Source: Streptomyces sp. TP-A0874 (GTDB taxonomy: Bacteria; Actinomycetota; Actinomycetes; Streptomycetales; Streptomycetaceae). From it: DNA of 64,000 nt. This document shows positions 61,379-64,000 of the stretch, one piece after another. Location: positions 253,657 to 317,656 of the forward strand of contig NZ_BBZK01000006.1 of the NCBI RefSeq assembly GCF_001748085.1, written 5' to 3'. Each line of letters starts with the position of its first letter. The first letter of the stretch is position 1. The notes below the pieces were generated by a model, which saw only the letters and a program-made list of their open reading frames with translations, was not told where the DNA came from and did not search any database. A program made the translations under genes and the position numbers.

Positions 61379-62173
61379 TCAGCTCCCCGCGGAGACCCGG
61401 GAGAGCAGATCGCGGCTGGCCGCTGCGATGGCCGGCTCGACGCCGAGTTCCTCGAGCATCTGGGTGGCGGCGGCCATCTCCGCGGTCCGGCGCACCGCGT
61501 GCAGGTGGGTTCCGTGCACCAGCCGGTCCACGGTGGACTCGTCGGCGCCGGCCAGTTCGGTCACGATGTTGGCGCGCAGCCACTCCTCGCAGCCCGCGGC
61601 CCGGCCCGCCTCCAGGGCCTCGACGACGGCGGCCGCCAGCCCCTTGAAGAAGACGCTGCGCAGCAGCTTCCGCTCGGCGGCCGCGCCGGCCGCGCCGTCG
61701 AGCACCTCGGCCGACGCCCCGAGCTCGCCGAGGGTGGTGACCGCCCGGTGCGCGGCCGCGCCGCTGGCGAGCATCGGCACCCCCAGGCCGCGGCCGGGCA
61801 CCGGAGCCATGATGGCGATGTCGGTGAACGGCACGCCCCGCTCCCCCGCGAGCCGGTCAAGCTCCCGCTTGGTGCCGGGGGAGGCGGTGTTGAGGTCGGC
61901 CCACACCGTCTCGGCGGTGGCCCCCGGAAGGCCGGCGCGCAGCGCGTCGACGGCGGCCGAGGCGCTGTTGACGCTGAGCACCAGGTCGGCGCCGGCCACC
62001 GCGTCCGCCTCGTCCCGGGCCGCCTGGACGCCCGCCGGGGCGGGGACGGCCGGGTCGTATCCGCGTACCGCCGCTCCGGCCGCCAGCAGGTCCCGGGCGA
62101 AGGCCCCACCGGCCTCGCCGAGTCCCAGTACGGCGACGGTCACGGGGGTTGTCTGCGTGTTCTGGCCGGACAT
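61379..62173 (-). CDS. NAD(P)-binding dehydrogenase of the 6-phosphogluconate dehydrogenase/DUF1932 type
   Basis: A 264-residue protein with AVLGLGEAGGAFARDLLAAG (NAD site) and DUF1932-type C-terminal helices (KLLRSVFFKGLAAAVVEALEAG). The central NTASPGTKRELDRLA is typical of hydroxyacid dehydrogenases of this superfamily. It is divergent from the GntR gene and may act with the PrpF-type tautomerase in degradation of an aromatic-derived acid. Confidence 0.87.
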   Translation of the reverse strand: MSGQNTQTTPVTVAVLGLGEAGGAFARDLLAAGAAVRGYDPAVPAPAGVQAARDEADAVAGADLVLSVNSASAAVDALRAGLPGATAETVWADLNTASPGTKRELDRLAGERGVPFTDIAIMAPVPGRGLGVPMLASGAAAHRAVTTLGELGASAEVLDGAAGAAAERKLLRSVFFKGLAAAVVEALEAGRAAGCEEWLRANIVTELAGADESTVDRLVHGTHLHAVRRTAEMAAATQMLEELGVEPAIAAASRDLLSRVSAGS

Positions 62174-62234
62174 CTTCGGACTCCATCCACCGGGGGGAAA
62201 GTCGGGCGTGACGCTACACTAAGGCAGAACCAAA

Positions 62235-62246
62235 ATTGGCGACAAT
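62235..62246. promoter_or_regulatory. Palindrome between GntR and dehydrogenase genes
   Basis: ATTGGCGACAAT, an imperfect 12-bp palindrome in an AT-rich pocket 38 bp before GTG 62285, is a plausible operator of the GntR protein. Confidence 0.5.
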
Positions 62247-62284
62247 ATCGGTGTGGATTCGGGCTGGACGACGAGGGAGCGACT

Positions 62285-62968
62285 GTGGCGAAGAGCGGAG
62301 TGCGGTCCGAAGGCAACCGACCAGTGGTCACGGCCATCCGCGAGGCGATCATCCGCGGCGAGTTCGTGCCCAACCAGCGGTTGATCGAGGCGGATCTGTC
62401 CGCACAGTTCCAGGCGAGCCGGGCGAGCGTCCGGGCGGCACTGCTGGAGTTGACGAACGAGGGGCTGGTGGAGCGGATACAGAACCGCGGCGCCCGGGTG
62501 CGGGCCGTCTCGCTGGACGAGGCCGTCGAGATCTCCGAGGTGCGGATGGTCCTGGAGGGCCTCTGCGCGGCCAAGGCGGCGGCGGTGGTCACCGACGCCG
62601 AGGTCGAGGAGTTGCAGACCATCGGCGCGAACATGCGGGCCGCGGTGGCAGCCGGCGACCTCCTCGGCTACTCCGGACTCAACCAGCGGCTGCACCTGAG
62701 GGTGCGTGAGATCAGCGGCCAGCACACCGCCTCGCGCGTCCTGGAGCGGCTCCGGGCGCAGAGCGTGCGCCACCAGTTCCGACTCGCGATGCACCCCGGG
62801 CGCCCCACCGTCTCGCTGCCCGAGCACCTGGCGATCATCGACGGGGTGTGCGCGCACGATCCGGACCAGGCCGAGCAGGCCGCCCGCGCTCATCTGCGGA
62901 GCGTGATCCTGGCCCTCCAGGAGGTCGACGCCACCGGCGCCACGATGACTCCGGGAGGTCCGCGATGA
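62285..62968 (+). CDS. GntR-family (FCD) regulator
   Basis: A 227-residue FadR-type regulator: winged helix AIREAIIRGEFVPNQRLIEADLS with RASVRAALLELTNEGLVERI, then FCD domain (EISEVRMVLEGLCAAKAA). GTG 62285 follows GAGGGAG. Its stop overlaps the PrpF gene (ATGA), so regulator and enzyme are co-transcribed; the larger frame upstream is not coding. Confidence 0.92.
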   Translation: MAKSGVRSEGNRPVVTAIREAIIRGEFVPNQRLIEADLSAQFQASRASVRAALLELTNEGLVERIQNRGARVRAVSLDEAVEISEVRMVLEGLCAAKAAAVVTDAEVEELQTIGANMRAAVAAGDLLGYSGLNQRLHLRVREISGQHTASRVLERLRAQSVRHQFRLAMHPGRPTVSLPEHLAIIDGVCAHDPDQAEQAARAHLRSVILALQEVDATGATMTPGGPR

Positions 62969-64000
62969 CCGTGCGCCCGGGTTCGGCGGGGGTGCCCTGC
63001 ATGCTGGTCCGCGGCGGCACGTCGAAGGGGGCCTTCTTCCTCGCCGAAGACCTGCCGAGCGCTCCGGCCGAACGCGACGCGCTGCTGCTGAGGGTCATGG
63101 GCTCGCCGGACGAGCGCCAGATCGACGGCATCGGCGGCGGTCACCCGCTCACCAGCAAGGTGGCGGTCGTCTCGGCCTCGCAGCAGCCCGAGACCGACGT
63201 GGACTACCTCTTCCTCCAGGTCGGGGTGGAGCGGGCGACCGTCTCCGACCGGCAGAACTGCGGCAACATCCTCGCCGGGGTGGGCGCCTTCGCCATCGAG
63301 CGCGGCCTGGTGCCGGCCGCCGACGGCACCACCCGGGTCCGCATCAACCTGGTGAACTCCGGCGGGCAGGCCGTCGCCAGCGTTGCGACCCCCGGGGGCA
63401 CCGTCCGCTACGACGGGGACGTCCGCATCTCGGGGGTACCCGAGCCCGCCGCCCCGGTGCTCCTCGACTTCGCGGACACCGCCGGCTCCGCCTGCGGCCG
63501 ACTGCTGCCGACCGGAGCGGCGCGGGACGTGATCGACGGAGCCGAGGCCACCTGCGTCGACAACGGCATGCCGGTGGTCGTCCTGCCGGCCGCCCAGTTC
63601 GGGCTCCTCGGTTACGAGTCGCCCACCGAACTGGAGGGGGACACCGGACTGCGGCAGCGGCTGGAGCGGATCCGGCTCCGGGCCGGGGAGCTGATGGGGC
63701 TCGGTGACGTCACCGAGGCGACGGTGCCCAAACTGACGCTGGTCGCGCCCGCCCGCGAGGGCGGCACGATCGCCACCAGGACCTTCATCCCGCACCGGTG
63801 CCATGCCTCGATCGGGGTGCTAGGCGCCGTCACCGTCGCGACGGCCTGCGCGCTCCCCGGCTCCCCGGCCGGGGGACTCGCCTCCGCCCCGGAGAACGGC
63901 TCGCGGTACCGTCTCGAACACCCGTCGGGCCACCTCGACGTCGAGGTGGAACTCGGCCCGAACTCGCAGGTGGTTCGGAGCGGCGTCGTCCGCACCGCCC
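62965..64000 (+). CDS. PrpF-family isomerase (4-oxalomesaconate tautomerase-like), partial
   Basis: The frame is open from ATG 62965 to the window end; about 345 residues of a family near 360-390. Conserved parts are PCMLVRGGTSKGAFF, GGGHPLTSKVAVVS, QNCGNILAGVGAFAIE and HRCHASIGVLGAVTVATACA. Members are PrpF and GalD, isomerising aconitate-type acids or 4-oxalomesaconate. The neighbouring dehydrogenase and GntR suggest an aromatic-acid cleavage branch. Confidence 0.93.
   Translation, partial: MTVRPGSAGVPCMLVRGGTSKGAFFLAEDLPSAPAERDALLLRVMGSPDERQIDGIGGGHPLTSKVAVVSASQQPETDVDYLFLQVGVERATVSDRQNCGNILAGVGAFAIERGLVPAADGTTRVRINLVNSGGQAVASVATPGGTVRYDGDVRISGVPEPAAPVLLDFADTAGSACGRLLPTGAARDVIDGAEATCVDNGMPVVVLPAAQFGLLGYESPTELEGDTGLRQRLERIRLRAGELMGLGDVTEATVPKLTLVAPAREGGTIATRTFIPHRCHASIGVLGAVTVATACALPGSPAGGLASAPENGSRYRLEHPSGHLDVEVELGPNSQVVRSGVVRTA

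Noticed and set aside
60683..62284. N-terminal extension of the right-hand GntR frame
   Set aside because: It crosses two minus-strand genes and is low-complexity; GTG 62285 has a ribosome site and gives normal length.

Overview
The window is high-GC actinobacterial DNA, almost certainly from a Streptomyces. Evidence includes a mycothiol ligase gene (mshC), a long and a short chaplin side by side, the DUF3090 / SCO1664-family / MSMEG_4193-family trio, SARP regulators, and rare TTA (bldA-type) leucine codons in a few pathway genes. No IS element, integrase, CRISPR array or rRNA was seen.

Left part (1-17232): conserved chromosome. It holds the end of an O-acetylhomoserine sulfhydrylase gene, metX, a PAC2 protein, mshC, the SCO1664/DUF3090/phosphatase block, CorA, an F420-type LLM oxidoreductase, an aldo/keto reductase, a RecD2-like protein with degenerate ATPase motifs, DUF5703, the two chaplins, an M20 peptidase and tRNA-Leu(GAG). 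After the tRNA come an MFS transporter and a strong terminator, and then accessory DNA.

Central part (19062-48463, perhaps to 55622): a type II polyketide cluster with the enzyme set of the actinorhodin/granaticin/medermycin (benzoisochromanequinone) family plus a complete predicted TDP-D-forosamine-type aminosugar pathway. The polyketide genes are KS, CLF, ACP, an ActIII-like ketoreductase, two didomain aromatase/cyclases, an ActIV-like metallo-beta-lactamase cyclase, an ActVI-1-like 3-hydroxyacyl-CoA dehydrogenase, an ActVI-2-like enoyl reductase, two ActVI-A-like SnoaL proteins, an ActVA-5-like acyl-CoA-dehydrogenase-fold monooxygenase with an FMN reductase, an LLM flavoenzyme, an SDR, a thioesterase and a phosphopantetheinyl transferase. 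The sugar genes are rmlA, rmlB, a 2,3-dehydratase, a 3-ketoreductase, a [2Fe-2S]/PMP-type 3-dehydratase, a 4-aminotransferase, an N,N-dimethyltransferase and one glycosyltransferase. An exporter with a divergent MarR regulator would provide efflux. The predicted product is an aminoglycosylated pyranonaphthoquinone, which is an inference from gene content.

Control of the cluster: two SARPs (34484-35311 and 54822-55622) are present. TCGA-type heptamers repeated at exact 11-bp spacing lie in five intergenic regions, several followed about 8 bp later by a -10-like hexamer. The second SARP, the enoyl reductase and the exporter each contain one TTA codon, which predicts bldA-dependent control.

Right part (48736-64000): a GntR-controlled FAD oxidoreductase / IlvD-Edd dehydratase / MHS-transporter operon separates the sugar operon from the second SARP. 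It is followed by an aldo/keto reductase, a CBS-pair protein, a small basic protein, a GH65 phosphorylase with a beta-phosphoglucomutase-like HAD protein, and a GntR regulator with a divergent NAD-binding dehydrogenase and a PrpF-type tautomerase that runs off the window.
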